DNA of 64,000 bases from NCBI RefSeq assembly GCF_010015445.1, contig NC_053133.1, positions 24,703,582 through 24,767,581 of the forward strand, in the 5' to 3' direction. Within the stretch, counting starts at the first letter, position 1; every line of letters starts with the position of its first letter. Below are positions 23,721 through 35,436 of the stretch, one piece after another. The notes under the pieces are model-generated. The model made no database searches. It saw only the letters and a program-made list of their open reading frames with translations, and had not been told where the DNA came from. The position numbers and the translations under genes are program-made. Source of the stretch: Perca fluviatilis (Eukaryota > Chordata > Actinopteri > Perciformes > Percidae).

Positions 23721-24448
23721 TGACACAACACCGGCCCTCCTGCCTGCTTCTCCAAACTGGGGGCGTGCCAACCGCCATCTGCTGCTAATACACTGACTAT
23801 GTGGATAAGTTCCTCACACAACCCCACTTCAAAACATCAGAACTATCCCTTTAATAACCTTTTTAGTTGATATTTTTTACAGCGTGTGGCTCTTCCAGAC
23901 AGCTTCTGAAGAAATGTGCAAGTGTTTTCTCTGTGATAAGTCAGGACAGATTTGGACATACACTTTTTAGTCTCGATGCGTATGAACCCTTTAAAACGTA
24001 AAGCACTCTGAATAAACTTGAATGTAAAATAAAAGGATGCTATTTCATTTAATAGACCAGACACAATTAAAATATTGCTATAGTCCTCAAAGGAGAAGGA
24101 AAATACCAATATGTATGATAAAGTCAATATCAATTCTTTATTAAGCACCACAGGCACTGTTCCTCTGAGAGCATTACAGGAGTACTAGAACGATCTTCTG
24201 TCGGTGAAGGAGATCTCAATTGCACCAAAAAAAAATGTCACCGCCATTAGACTGAACACTATAATTAAATATGGTGACCAGAGTATAATAAAAATTTGTG
24301 GCAATTACATTTCGCAGGAACACGGCTGAGATGTATGCAGAGATGGCTCATACTGTATTTGTTGGGTTAAATTATTAAAGGGAACCCTGCGGATGCATTT
24401 AACAAGATGCTATATTTATATATTTGTGTGTGTGTGTGTGTGTTGTGT

Positions 24449-24487
<39 letters not shown>

Positions 24488-25527
24488 TGAATATCGTAGA
24501 AGCCACCTGGGCTGCAGGCCTGAGCCTCGGTCCCTCTGGAGTTCACTGAGAGTTTCACTGCAGTGTAAGCAGTCTTTGATATATTTTTCTTTAATTATGG
24601 GGGATAATGAATTTAAATTTGTTATGCATCAAGGCTCCGAATTGGCAACCCACCCCTGGAGCCCGTAAATGCCTTATACTGCTTCAGGCTCCTGGGGAGT
24701 TTTGGGGAAATCTTAAACGAAGATGAAGTTAATGGAAATAGATAGGCCTCTGAAATGCTAATGTTGACTTTTGGTGCCTAAATCTGGCTGCAGCCCACGG
24801 GACACACGGCACTGCAGAGGCCCACTGCTTCAACACTGCACAACACTTTTTTCCAGGGGGGATTAAAGCTAACCTTTTAGCTTACCCTCAGATAAATGGT
24901 GTACATTTTGTTCCCCTGTCATAACCAAATTGCTCTGCAGAAACCAACAAATTGTGCTTCGGGAGAACAAAAAAAAAAAACATTCACTTGATTCGAAGCT
25001 TCACTCTGCTTCAATTTCTCACCCTTTGTTTCACAAAGAATTATGTGAAGCGTGAGTTGTGCTCTTCGTCGCCATCCATATTCGCGCCGTCCGCCCACGT
25101 GTAGCCGTGCCTCTGGCAATTAATTAAAAGGAACCACATGCACCGCTCAGCCGGCTTGTCAGGCCTGCCAGTCATCAGCGCAGCGTGACAATGATCTGAC
25201 CATCACCGGCTTAATTGGCATTGGGAGAACATTTCTCTCCCCTCCTCACTGTAGGCTAAATAAACACACAGGCAGACAGGATGCAACCTTCAGTCCTCGT
25301 TTCTCTTGATCAATAACCCTGCAACACCACATCTGACAGCCACAGCAGAATTTTTTAACCTCTGTGTTATGTTGTCAGTGCCTACTGAACTCACACAATT
25401 ACAGATTCACAACAGAGTAGCTGCCGAGAACAACTACAAGCTTCTTCTGAAGGGACAGTTTAAAAGTTTAAGTAGTATTTTAGATTTAACCCAGAGTGGG
25501 TGACATAGTGTTTGTCTTGTTTTCTAC
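23721..25527. other. No gene recognised; contains (GT)n at 24427-24485
   Basis: An interrupted (GT) microsatellite, an A13 tract near 24970 and otherwise unassigned sequence. No open frame with a recognisable domain. Confidence 0.5.
24427..24485. repeat. (GT)n microsatellite
   Basis: GT dinucleotides interrupted once by TTGTGTGG. Confidence 0.95.
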
Positions 25528-25646
25528 CTCTGCGTTAGGGGTGGGCGATATATATCGTCTACGATAATATCGTCATTGTTGTGTTAACGATGTGCAAATT
25601 GACATTATCGAGTATTTAAATTACTTAGAAAAAAACACTTGAAAAC

Positions 25647-26560
25647 CAGTGATGCCACGTAACGCGTTACTTGTTACTTGTAACGCGTTACTTGTACTCT
25701 AATCTGACCACTTTTTTCAGTAACGAGTAATCTAACGCGTTACTATTTCCAAACCAGTAATCAGATTAAAGTTACTTATCCAAGTCACTGTGCGTTACTA
25801 TTTTTGTCATTTTCCTTAGTAAAAATATATATTTTTGCTTTCTTCTTGCGTCTCGGGGAGTGAAGTCACGTATGCAACAAGTCACGTTTTCAGCATGAGG
25901 ACAGTTCACGTGTACCACGCAGCGACACAAACGTAAACAACAATGGAGGGAGGAGAGAGATGCGCGTTTTCTTGCTGGAAATCCAGTCACTATTTTGAGT
26001 TTGTGTCAGCTAAAGATGGCAATATTAAGGTTTGTTGTACACTCTGTGCTGGTGGCGACAAAGTGCTATCTAGCTACAAAAACACTACGTCAAATTTGAA
26101 GAAACATTTGGAGTTGCAGCACTGCGGTCAAACTTACAGAGCAAGTCCCAGCAGGTGGTGCTAAGCAGAGAGAAGGAGGCCCCCCACCACCCAAACAACA
26201 AAAGCTGGACTTCGGTGCAAAACCAGTAAGTGGGGGAGAGTTGAAGAAGTTGGTCTGGCAGTATGTTGTAGAGGAAATGCTGTCCTTAAACACGGTTGAC
26301 TCGCTCTCTTTCGTGCCATAATAAACCAGATCCTACTACTGGCAATGCCGAGCTGCCTCACAGTAAACCGGTTGTCATTTTTATGTTGAGGCTGCGGGGG
26401 CGTTGTCGGCAGTTTCTGAATGTAACTAAAAAAAGTAACTTGTAATCTAACTTCGTTACTTCTAAAATCAAGTAATCTGTAAAGTCACTAAATTACTTTT
26501 AAAATCAAGTAATCTGTAAAGTAACTAAGTTACTTTTTCAAAGTAACTGTGGCAACACTG
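25647..26560 (+). mobile_element. Internally deleted hAT transposon nested in another hAT
   Basis: The ends CAGTGATGCCAC and GTGGCAACACTG are inverted with one mismatch. The flanks TTGAAAAC (25639-25646) and TTCAAAAC (26561-26568) match 7 of 8. The subterminal AACGCGTTACTTGTTACTTG arrays are typical of this hAT group. The only coding remnant is a BED-finger frame; the catalytic domain is deleted. Confidence 0.9.
25943..26164 (+). pseudogene. BED-type zinc finger of a hAT transposase (N-terminal remnant)
   Basis: A 73-codon frame starting at ATG in good context (ACAACAATGG). It reads through VCCTLC, then SNLKKHLELQH, giving the CxxC and HxxxxH pairs of a BED finger after an aromatic SHYFEF patch. 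BED fingers bind the transposon ends in hAT transposases. The frame ends after PSRWC; no RNase-H-like catalytic region follows, so the element could not move itself. Confidence 0.75.
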
Positions 26561-26595
26561 TTCAAAACACGCATTGGAACGCTACACATTCACTA

Positions 26596-26799
26596 ATGTC
26601 AACAAAGATGGCGGCGCGCGATTGTGCAGCGGCTACTAGCTCTCCTGTCGGTGTATATTTATACAAGTACAGCCACACTGAACTAATCAGTATAGGACTA
26701 CGATACAACACAGCCGTTATGAGAGCCTTCCAGGCGGCTCATAACGTCCCGGAGGACATAGCCAGACCGGGCACTCCGTGGATTGTTGTCGGCAGCTAG
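26596..26799 (+). CDS. Short unrecognised open frame inside the hAT element
   Basis: 67 codons from ATG 26596, with a second ATG at 26608 in strong context (AAGATGGCGG). It reads MAARDCAAATSSPVGVYLYK and ends TPWIVVGS. The GC content is higher than the surrounding element. The YSHTELISI...VPEDIARP layout faintly resembles the sequence before the start of LINE ORF2 proteins. It may be a captured gene or retroelement piece. Confidence 0.25.
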   Translation: MSTKMAARDCAAATSSPVGVYLYKYSHTELISIGLRYNTAVMRAFQAAHNVPEDIARPGTPWIVVGS

Positions 26800-27200
26800 C
26801 AAGGCTAGAAAATTAATAACAATAATAATAATAATAATAATAACTCTGACTTTCAAAAACACATTTTTAAAGGATACCGTCTAATTATCGTTATCGTCAA
26901 AATCGCCAAAAATATCGAGATATTATTTTTTGTCCATATCGCCCACCCCTACTCTGCGTGCAGTTTGAAGGTATGTGGACTGAATTACTTGTGAAATAAA
27001 GTTGCAGTTTGATCCATAACAACTTCAGGTAGACTCTGGGATAGCTTTAGGGTGCTTTCTATTCCGTCCTCCAGCCCGTGATCCAGATATTGATTGTGGA
27101 GGATGTTCCAGTGTGAGAGAAACAAAGCTACTTAGTTAGGTTTAGAAAAAGGTCGTGCTTTGGGTTTAAATAAGGATGTATTTTACGTAACTTACGTCAA

Positions 27201-28657
27201 CGCTTTCTCATAAACAGGCTCATATGACATCGTACGAAAATTTAGGCACGTTGATATTATGAAATGTATGATATCTTACGAAAGACTACCGCTCACGTAA
27301 TGAACTTTAGCTGACCGGTCACATGACAGTTACGTTTAGCCGTCTAAAGGTGACTGTTAGCCAGTCGTAAGGACTAGTTAAGTTTAGAAATAAAGTTTGT
27401 TGTTTGGGTTTAAACACCGGTCCCCTTAACTCTTGTGTTGTCCTTAGGTAAAATTTGTCCCGTTTTCAAAGTTATTATATAAAAAATATGGGTTTTTTTC
27501 AAACAAATTGCCCAAAATTAACATGGATGAACGTTGTATGTTCTTCACAGGTAAAAATAATGATTTCTTTCATTGCATTTTGGGTGTTTTATTAAATTTG
27601 TTAGCATTCGAAAAAAAATGGTTTTAAAACAGTATTCTGACTAAACTTTGACATACAGCAGTCTGTGTTCACTTAACATGCTCTGATCTTAACTATTAGT
27701 CAAAATAATTCATAATTTCAGTTATTTTGTTACAAAAAAAAATAGGTATGTCATTTGAATTAGGTTTATTGACCATGAATAAACAACAGAGACAAAAACG
27801 TTTTAAAAAAGCATCAAAAGCATTGCAAAAAAAGCATAAAAAATGTCGGAAAAAAACAGCAAAAAAAGTACAATTCAATTCAATTTTGACCCACAAGGAC
27901 AACAAGTTAATGGTCGACAGGAGGACAACACAAGGGTTAAGTAGTATTCCCGGGACACAACAACGGTTTCCTGAGTGAAAGTCTTGCATTTACCCCTTAA
28001 CTTCTTCCGGAACACAAACCCTGTCATCTCGTCTCCTCTCTCTGTGTCTGAGTTTTTTCAACTGACTGCTGCTCTCCCCTTCTTCCGCAGCTCTTTTGGT
28101 TTTGTTGCGATGTTGAGAAGCGAGACACAGGAACTTTCTTTCTGCGGCATTTCTTCAGAGACAAACAGAAACCTACACTGTACATTTACTACCACTTAAC
28201 AAGTAAACTGCTGATGTATTCTCAGCTCCGATAGCCGATAACTGTCTGCTCTGAGCACATTCACCGTCACACGCTCTCTCATGCACACACTAAGCTCTGA
28301 GCTATTCCTTAAGAAGCTTCCCCCTCTTATAACATGAACATAGCCTGCCAGAGCTTCCTGTATTTGGTCCGAAAGTCCGAACCATCCAAAAAATGCTTTC
28401 ACACACCGGACCGAGACTACCTCATTCGGTCGGACCAAATTTCGTCCGTTTCTCCGGGGGAGGTTTCACACCTCTAATTTTGGTTCGGATCGAACTGAAA
28501 AGTCCGAATGTCCGGACCAAACGAGGTAGGTGTGAAAGCCCCCTTATACAGCGGCAGTCAATGTGGTGCATGCAGAAAGAAATAGGTGGAATGCGTACCA
28601 ATTACAGTGTATTACTTTTCGTAGCTATATCTACAAATGGTTCATGAGAACAGCCTG
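27201..28657 (+). mobile_element. Family D repeat, copy 1, interrupted by two insertions
   Basis: Left end CTCATAAACAGGCTCATATG with ATCGTACGAAAA; right end GGTTCATGAGAACAGCCTG. Internal signatures GGTCACATGACAGTTACGTT, CCCGGGACAC and ACAGCGGCAGTCAATGTGGT are shared with copies at 31905, 37310 and 51953. A TTAA element sits at 27430-27936; extra sequence (about 28020-28545, with GGTCCGAAAGTCCGAACC-type motifs) is a second insertion. Confidence 0.65.
27430..27936. mobile_element. piggyBac-like TTAA MITE inside family D
   Basis: The ends CTCTTGTGTTGTCC and GGACAACACAAGGG are flanked by TTAA at 27426-27429 and 27937-27940. The uninterrupted family D copy at 52201 reads CCCCCTTAAGTAGTACTC, exactly the joined flanks. 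Lys-rich frames inside are AT-rich noise. Confidence 0.9.
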
Positions 28658-30909
28658 CTAACATACGAAGCGTTAAATTAAGTACGTCATTTACGAAACA
28701 AAAGCAAGTCAATGTTGACTTCTGCTTTTACACGGGACGCAAACAGCAGTTGGTGTTTGTTTGACCCATCCATTCACCTCCACCATCTCCCTATATGCGG
28801 ACGATGTTGCTCTTTATACTACTTTGTCTGGCTTCCTCCTTAGAGGCAGCCCTGCACGACATGGTCCATGACTGCGTGGGTTATATACAAATTTGACTTT
28901 TCGTAGGTATAAATACTAACAGTGAATGAGAACAGCCTGAGTCACTACATACTGGTATCTCAGCTAGACATGTCGCATGTTATTATTTCTAGGACAGGTC
29001 AGGCTATTCATTTGGCATGCGGATGGTTCTGTACATGCTGTAGGACAACTTACCCGAAAGAAAAAGTTTTACACAACATTTCTTTGTGCTTCTGCCTGTT
29101 TTCCACCCACCTCTAATTTTTTTATCTGGATATGAATGAGCAGTGCTGACAACATTTTTTTCCTTTAGTGTCGGAAGAAAAAACAAGCTGCGTTTCTATT
29201 ATTAGTGTTCGTCCTGAATCTCTGCTGTTATCATCAATGTGTCTGTCTCATGTTAGCTTCTTTATCTTCACATTCTCCCAAGTTGTGATGCACCAGAGAA
29301 GCTAGAAATTGTGCTATTCCCTAAAACCCAACATATATCGTAGATTATCAATATATTCAAGTTACCCGCCTGCCATCTGAGCATATGAACGAATAAATAT
29401 ACTTTAAGATTTTTTTTCTTATGTGTTTGTTTACGCACATGTATGTGAGCAGACATAGTCAGACAGTGTGTCAGTGCGCATCCTATCAATCACAGGGTGA
29501 AGGCCTTCTCCAGCCGTCAACCTGGACCGGTGACGAATGCACCAGAACGACGGCTGCGGTTGCCTTTTTTCTCCCTTGATGCACTCCCCCTTTATTGCCT
29601 GGTATGAATGAGATATAAAAAAAAAAACACAGAGCACTTACATTCCTGAAGAATTAGGTCAGCCGTCGAACAGAGCAAAGACTACAAATGGGTCGGGGGC
29701 GCTGAGATGAAAGCCGGCACACTTCTGTGGAAAATTTTCCCTGCGCCTGTTGACTTGATCACAAAACATCAACCACCTGGTGCCACTTCAGGCTGGAATG
29801 AGAGTAATTAGGGGTAGGAAGCGGGGCTTTCTTCTTCTTCTTTTTTTGTTGTTGCACAATTTCAAGCATCAGAGCCGAGTGTGTGACTGTTGTGTAATTG
29901 CGTTTGTGAGCACAGACGGCACAAAGACAAATTCCTCAAGCGTGCAGTGTTTTCATCGAGCAAATAAAGGTGATTGGGATTTTTTATTTTTTTTTCGTGT
30001 CGGGATCAGACTCTTCAAAGTGTGAAACATCCCCGTCTCAGCCATCACATCCTCCTCCCCCTTTCCCCCCATTATATAGTGTTTCCTGTGCTTTCATGGG
30101 AGTTTCTAATTGCCTATTGTACTTGCTGCTCAGCTGTCTGGGTGATGTGCAGTGACAAGCCGCATCCTCAAAAAAAAAAGTGATGTACTCCTGAGGTTCA
30201 CCAGAAAAGAGCTTTATCTGTCTCTCACATGATTTCTCTCCCACACAAATCTCTCACAATCCCCACACGGCCCTTGTCATTCTAAAGTATGTATGTCAAG
30301 TGGAAGTGTAATGTATGTCGACTGGAAAGTGAGCGTGGATGCCTTGTTCCCAGGGCAACCAGTGTGAAAGAAAAGTTGAGCAATTTGTGAGTCATTCAGA
30401 GAAGTTTGTTCAGAAGTTGTGTTAAGAAGCTGTGAGCCGTTTCTGTTTCCACTCAGATGAGTTGGGAAGTCTGGAATAGAAGCTCTCTATTATCTCTCAG
30501 GCTGTTCTCATGAAACATTTGTACATATACGAAAAGTAATACACTGTAATTCCCTTTACTAGCACAGTGCCCGTTCAAAATGTGCCTGTTTGGAATGGAC
30601 TGATTGCTTGGCCCTTGATGTAAGGCTTCTTGTAGCAAATTGTAGCCCAAAATGACTTACAGAAGGACCCCAAAGCTCTTAATATGCAACTCCACTGTAT
30701 AGCCTACTGATTGATTGACTGACTTACAGTGTACTTCAACTTCACAGGAAAACATTGTAGGCCCTACCGCTACATTTACCTGACAGGGAACCTTGCAGAT
30801 TCTGCATTTTATCACAAAATATCACAATTAAAATGTGGAGTAATCAGACAGTTGCCTCATGTACTCATGGCAGTGTGCCATCCACAGAGACAGAGTCGGC
30901 TCTGTGTGC
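28658..30909. other. No gene recognised; fragments of family D ends
   Basis: GAATGAGAACAGCCTGAG at 28925 and CAGGCTGTTCTCATGAAAC near 30498 are family D ends without bodies. No other repeat or domain recognised. Confidence 0.45.
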
Positions 30910-30913
30910 AGAC

Positions 30914-30915
<2 letters not shown>

Positions 30916-30973
<58 letters not shown>
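30916..30973. repeat. (GA)n microsatellite
   Basis: About 28 GA dinucleotides with one early A interruption. Confidence 0.95.
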
Positions 30974-31791
30974 GGAAGAAAAGGTGGAAGGCAATGCAAA
31001 TAATAATAATGTTCAACTACATTTTAGTGTTGTCTTTTTCATTTACGAACGAATTTAACACTTTAGCAGAGATTTCCAAACAGGCTTAGTGGCTTGACAG
31101 TTATCGTAGAAGCATGGATTTGATTCGCTGTTTTTTTGTTTTTTTTTGCCGATGATAATGTTATTAGTGTTATAAGTTAGCAGCACACTTAAAACAACCG
31201 GCCCAAGGGTGAGTCTGATGAAAACTGTCCTGTCTCGCATTGCCAGGCCTATCTGCTCAGAGCTGGGGGGGGGGGAAGCTCCGAGATTACGTCAATGTTC
31301 TGCCGGTGACTTTACAGCTCATAGCAACTTATTACTACACAGAGTCTGGCTTTTGTTTGATATTTAGTGTCGGCAAAAAGGCTTTTTATTGAGTTTCCTC
31401 TTAGCGAAATGATCTGAGTGAATTTGAACTGGGCTTTTTATTGGGAAGGGTAGACACGGAAGAGACAGTTATGGTAGCACCTTTTTTTCTCAACCTTTTT
31501 CAGCACAACAGTTGCGATGTTCCTGTCAGCTGTACAGAGCATGACAACAGCCTGCTGCGTGTGACGTCTTTTGTGGTGCAGGTTTTGTTGTTTTCTTGTA
31601 AATGTTTTTCCTTAACCTTTATAGTTCGGCCGTTTAGTTTTATTCAGTTTTTTAACATCTAATATCCAATGCTGTCCAAAGTGCTCCTAATGCTCCAAAT
31701 TCCAAACCCCAGGTTCATTGAGTTCCCTGGAAATTGTGTGAAAGTGTGAAGTAGATTGGATGAACGGTTCATGAGATATTTCAAAGACAGA

Positions 31792-31792
<1 letters not shown>

Positions 31793-31823
<31 letters not shown>
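31793..31823. repeat. (CA)n microsatellite
   Basis: About 15 CA dinucleotides. Confidence 0.9.
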
Positions 31824-31826
<3 letters not shown>

Positions 31827-31904
31827 TACAGAGGCTTCCCGATTTATTAGCTAGATTCCATGTGTTTGTTATTGCATGCACCACATTGACTGCTCTGTAA
31901 AAGA

Positions 31905-32170
31905 GCGCAAAAATGCAACGGATGGGTCCTAAAACACAGCGCTTTCAAGCGGGGAGAGGAGTTCTTGTCCCGGAAGACAACACAAGACTTTCACCCAGGA
32001 AACGAGCGTTTGTGTCCCTTCTTAAGGGGGGCCTGTGTTTTAACCCAAACCAAAACTTTTCTTCTAATCTTAGCTCGACGTTTCGGTGCCTAAACTTTAC
32101 TGTCGTCGTCGCCGCAGGACACCCACGTTTTCATACGATATCACACATACCTGTTCATGAGAATGTGTTG
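31905..32170 (-). mobile_element. Family D repeat, copy 4 (reverse, partial)
   Basis: AAGACTTTCACCCAGGAAAC and TTTTCATACGATATCACACA are reverse complements of family D signatures; the end CTGTTCATGAGAATG follows. The TTAA site used by the insertion in copy 1 is uninterrupted here (CTTCTTAAGGGGGG). Confidence 0.6.
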
Positions 32171-32814
32171 TATGGATCTCTGCAGAAGGCTGTCAGGCAT
32201 ATTTATATAATTTTGACTCAAGTCAAGTGGTAACATGCAACATACTTTCCATGAAAAAGGACACAGAGGTAAAGTCAGACAGCTGCACAATACAAAACAG
32301 TAACTGTACAAATTCCACCGATTGTCCCGGTTCTCCAGCGGGACTGAAATTAAACTCATCCGTTAAATTAGCGTAATCAGTGACCCTCTGTCAGTGGCTC
32401 ATCAGAGGGATCTGCTCCCTGCCAATTCCACTCCGCCGCTGCCTCGGCCCCGCAGACTGATAGGCCCCCGCAGGCCTGGCACCGGGTTCAGCCACCATGA
32501 TGAGAGGATATTTACATTTTAAGCATTTGGCTGACGCACATATCAGGAGTGATTTACAGTCAGCAGGGCCTGAGGTCAGAGGCTGACCTTGTGCGGATCA
32601 CTGCTCCTCTTTGTTTTATGATCAAAGCTGTGGCTGTGCGTGCATGCTCATGTTGTGTGTTAACTGGTATCAGGAGACGAGCCTGAGTTTTCCCACAACA
32701 GCGTACGTTTTAAACACTTTGTACCTCTGGAATGGTTTACACATCAACCAGAGCACTAAGCCGGACTAATCAACATGTATAGAAGCTTGGTGTGCAAAGT
32801 GCTACTCCCTGTTA

Positions 32815-33010
32815 GGCCGCGTTCAGACAGCCTGCGTCGGCCGTCTGATGGTCCGGGCAAAAACCCAGGTCTTTCTATCCATATTTGAATGGGGTTAGTG
32901 TGTTTAGCGGGCCTGAAGCGAAAAGCTGAGACTGGCTCAACTTTTGGAGAAACGCAACCCAACGTCACGCTGCGTTGGCCGATCATGTAACAGTGCGTTA
33001 TTATGGAACC
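32815..33010. mobile_element. Probable MITE (one end recognised)
   Basis: TAGGCCGCGTTCAGACAGCC resembles the terminus of a fish DNA-transposon family beginning GGCCGCGTTCAGAC. No matching right end is visible. Confidence 0.35.
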
Positions 33011-33015
33011 CACGC

Positions 33016-33217
33016 AACTTCTAGGAAAGGCCCGCCCTTCAATAGCATTCACACACTACTATTGGCCAGGCGTCCATGCTTACTCAAGGTAACGTAACCT
33101 GATTTGTTCCGGTCCTATCCCCCTGACCAGTCGGCTATCCTAACCTTAACCACTCGAGGTCAATGCCTAACCCCAACCAATTGAGCTGCTTGGTAGGGTG
33201 GGCCTTTCCTAGAAGTT
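33016..33217. mobile_element. Small MITE with about 23-bp inverted ends
   Basis: AACTTCTAGGAAAGGCCCGC at 33016 is inverted as GGGCCTTTCCTAGAAGTT at 33217, with one mismatch over 23 bp. The 202-bp interior has no open frame. The target duplication is unclear. Confidence 0.6.
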
Positions 33218-33597
33218 AGTATCCCCCCCGAATCAATTACACTGATGTATTTTCGAAATAAAGCATTCATTTATTCATATACAGTCTATATGTGAGAACA
33301 AATCAGGTTAAGCCCCACGGAGCAGAAAGTAGTGGCCAAAGTAAGAATGATGTTGATGACTTTGCAACTTTGCAAAATTACTAAACATCTACAGGCTGAA
33401 CATTTTATTTTCTGACTAACCCGCTGCCAGGACTTTCAGCCCTGCAAAGAAAATAAAAAAGTATTTTCCACCACCTTCCATCACCTTCAGGAGGAGGATA
33501 AGAGGATAAAGAGCAATGTCTTACTAAAACATCACTTCTCAAAGAGAGCTGCGTGACCCTTTATAAGTCATATGATGACCCTGGTTGGTATAGTCAA

Positions 33598-34025
33598 GGG
33601 CGTAGGTTTTGTTTCAACATTATAAGTGGGGGGGGTCTGGGGGTCCACCCCCATAAAACTTTGATCATCAAACACTTAATGTACTAGGTTCTCCAGTCAG
33701 TGCCCTTGATCAAGGCACTGGCTCAGATCTGGAGTTGGTCCCCGGGCGCTGTGATTGGCTGCCCACTGCTCCCTTGAGGGATGGGTTAAATGCAGAGAAT
33801 GAATTTCGCTACATGTATGTGTATGTGAGAATAAAGTACCTTTACCTTTACCTTTATTTGCGGCACTGTGGTGAATTTTTCTCCAACAATATGTGCCTTT
33901 TCCACATCAACTTATGCTGGAAATGTCGTTATTTGCATAAAGGCAATTATTATAATTAAGTTAATTTTTAATAGGGGGGGGGGGGTGACATATTCCCTGC
34001 ATCCCCCTCCGTAATCTAAGCCTAT
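33598..34025. mobile_element. MITE with GGGCGTAGGTTTTG end, hosting a SINE-like insertion
   Basis: Left end AAGGGCGTAGGTTTTGTTTC and right end TCTAAGCCTATG. G-runs sit near both ends. Related fragments occur at 38325-38515 and 50505-50640. The 50545 copy lacks the insertion found here between TCAAACACTT and CACTGTGGTGAAT. Confidence 0.5.
33690..33862 (+). mobile_element. SINE/LINE 3' tail insertion
   Basis: CCCTTGATCAAGGCACTGGC, TTGGTCCCCGGGCGCTGTGA, GATGGGTTAAATGCAGAGAA and AATAAAGTACC followed by CTTTAC repeats. This 3' module is common to fish SINEs and their partner LINEs. Confidence 0.6.
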
Positions 34026-34034
34026 GGGTGTACA

Positions 34035-34042
<8 letters not shown>

Positions 34043-34105
<63 letters not shown>
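34043..34105. repeat. (CA)n microsatellite
   Basis: About 30 CA units with one CG interruption. Confidence 0.95.
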
Positions 34106-34114
<9 letters not shown>

Positions 34115-34865
34115 ACAGGCTGAGAAGTGATAAGGCATCTGCTGACTCATCCCTCAACTGACTGCCGACTTCACTTCACTTCACACACCAATTGGCAAAG
34201 CTCCCCTGGCCCAACCTTTTTTTTTTTTTTTTTTTATTTACCCCCAAATCATTTCTCTCCAAAAAGAAGGAAAGGGGGTGCGGAGGACAATTTAGCAGGT
34301 ACACCCTCTGCTACCTTCTTTCCTGCCTTCCTTCCGCCCCAACCGCTATCACCCAATCTAATCCCCCTTTCAACCTCGGCTCGATGAGGAGGAGATGAGA
34401 GTTAAGGTGACCTCTCTGTGAATGCGGCCAGAGAGAGGCTGTATAATTGGATACAGTCTGACGTGAGATTGAGTTTATTGCAGGTAAAAAAAAAAGAAAG
34501 AAAAGGGGCTCTGACTGCTGACTGACCGGCTCTGCTGGAGCCTCTGCTCCGAGACGGATGTTTGTGAATGAGTGTAATCACTTTACAGAAGCTATGATGG
34601 AGACTCAGAAGCAACAACCAGTTTAAGCTGCAGCTCCTGCCGAAGTAAACGCACCCGAGGTCCGCTTCATGTGTTCATATGTGGATGCGGTTGATAGCAG
34701 ATGTTTTTAATTAAATCTTTTTTTTTTTTAAACAAAAACAAAACATAAAACTCACCAGATGAACACACAACATGAAACCTCCTCCCTACAAATATAAGAC
34801 AAGATGAAATAATAACCATAATATTCAGTACAATAAAATAACAACAAAATAGACATCGATGGCAA

Positions 34866-35045
34866 TCCTGGGGAGCTCACCGGAAGCATACGGCCATATA
34901 CAGAGTCTCAGTCCTCGTCGCAGCGGTCGCTGGTTCGGTTCCAACCTGCGGCCCTTTGCTGCATGTCATTCCCCTTCTCTCTACCCTTTCATGTCTAAGC
35001 TGTCCCATTGAATGAAGGCCTAAATGCCCCCCCCTCCCGAGAAAA
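34866..35045 (+). mobile_element. tRNA-derived SINE, diverged head
   Basis: The B-box region GCTGGTTCGGTTCCAACC, the GGCCCTTTGCTGCATGTCAT body and the AATGAAGGCC tail are clear; the A box is degenerate (GGGGAGCTCACCGGAAGC). Confidence 0.65.
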
Positions 35046-35063
35046 AATTACATCAAATTTTAA

Positions 35064-35210
35064 ACCAAGTCAAGTCATCTTTATTTATATAGCACATTTA
35101 AAACAGCATAAGCTGACCCAAAGTGCTTAACAACCAGGGCAGATCAGTTCAGAGTTCTCTATTGTCCCTTGAGGGGAAATTTGATTTGCATTTGGAGGGA
35201 CAAAAAACAG
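35064..35210 (-). mobile_element. LINE 3' tails (two short pieces)
   Basis: TCATCTTTATTTATATAGCA followed by TGACCCAAAGTGCTT is an inverted fish LINE tail. CTATTGTCCCTTGAGGGGAA is a second, different inverted tail. Confidence 0.5.
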
Positions 35211-35436
35211 TAACACAATAAACAAGGCATTAGACATCAAGACAACGCAACCAACAGACTGATTGGGAACAATTTCGTTACTTAAAAAGTGGAAAGTGTC
35301 AAATGGAAACGTGAGTTCTAAAAGGCGTCACTGAGAAGACCTATGTGATACTAATAAAAAAACTGTGCATTCAAGAGTTGTGCAAGTTAACAGCTTTAAT
35401 TGCACAAGGAACAAAGGAACATTTGTACCGGTTTGG

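Larger units (their letters stand above)
25536..26951. mobile_element. hAT element with perfect 8-bp target duplication, hosting a second hAT
   Basis: Starts TAGGGGTGGGCGATATATAT and ends CATATCGCCCACCCCTA. CTCTGCGT flanks both sides (25528-25535 and 26952-26959). Without the inner element (25647-26560) the host is about 500 bp. Its right part carries a short open frame at 26596-26799. Confidence 0.92.
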
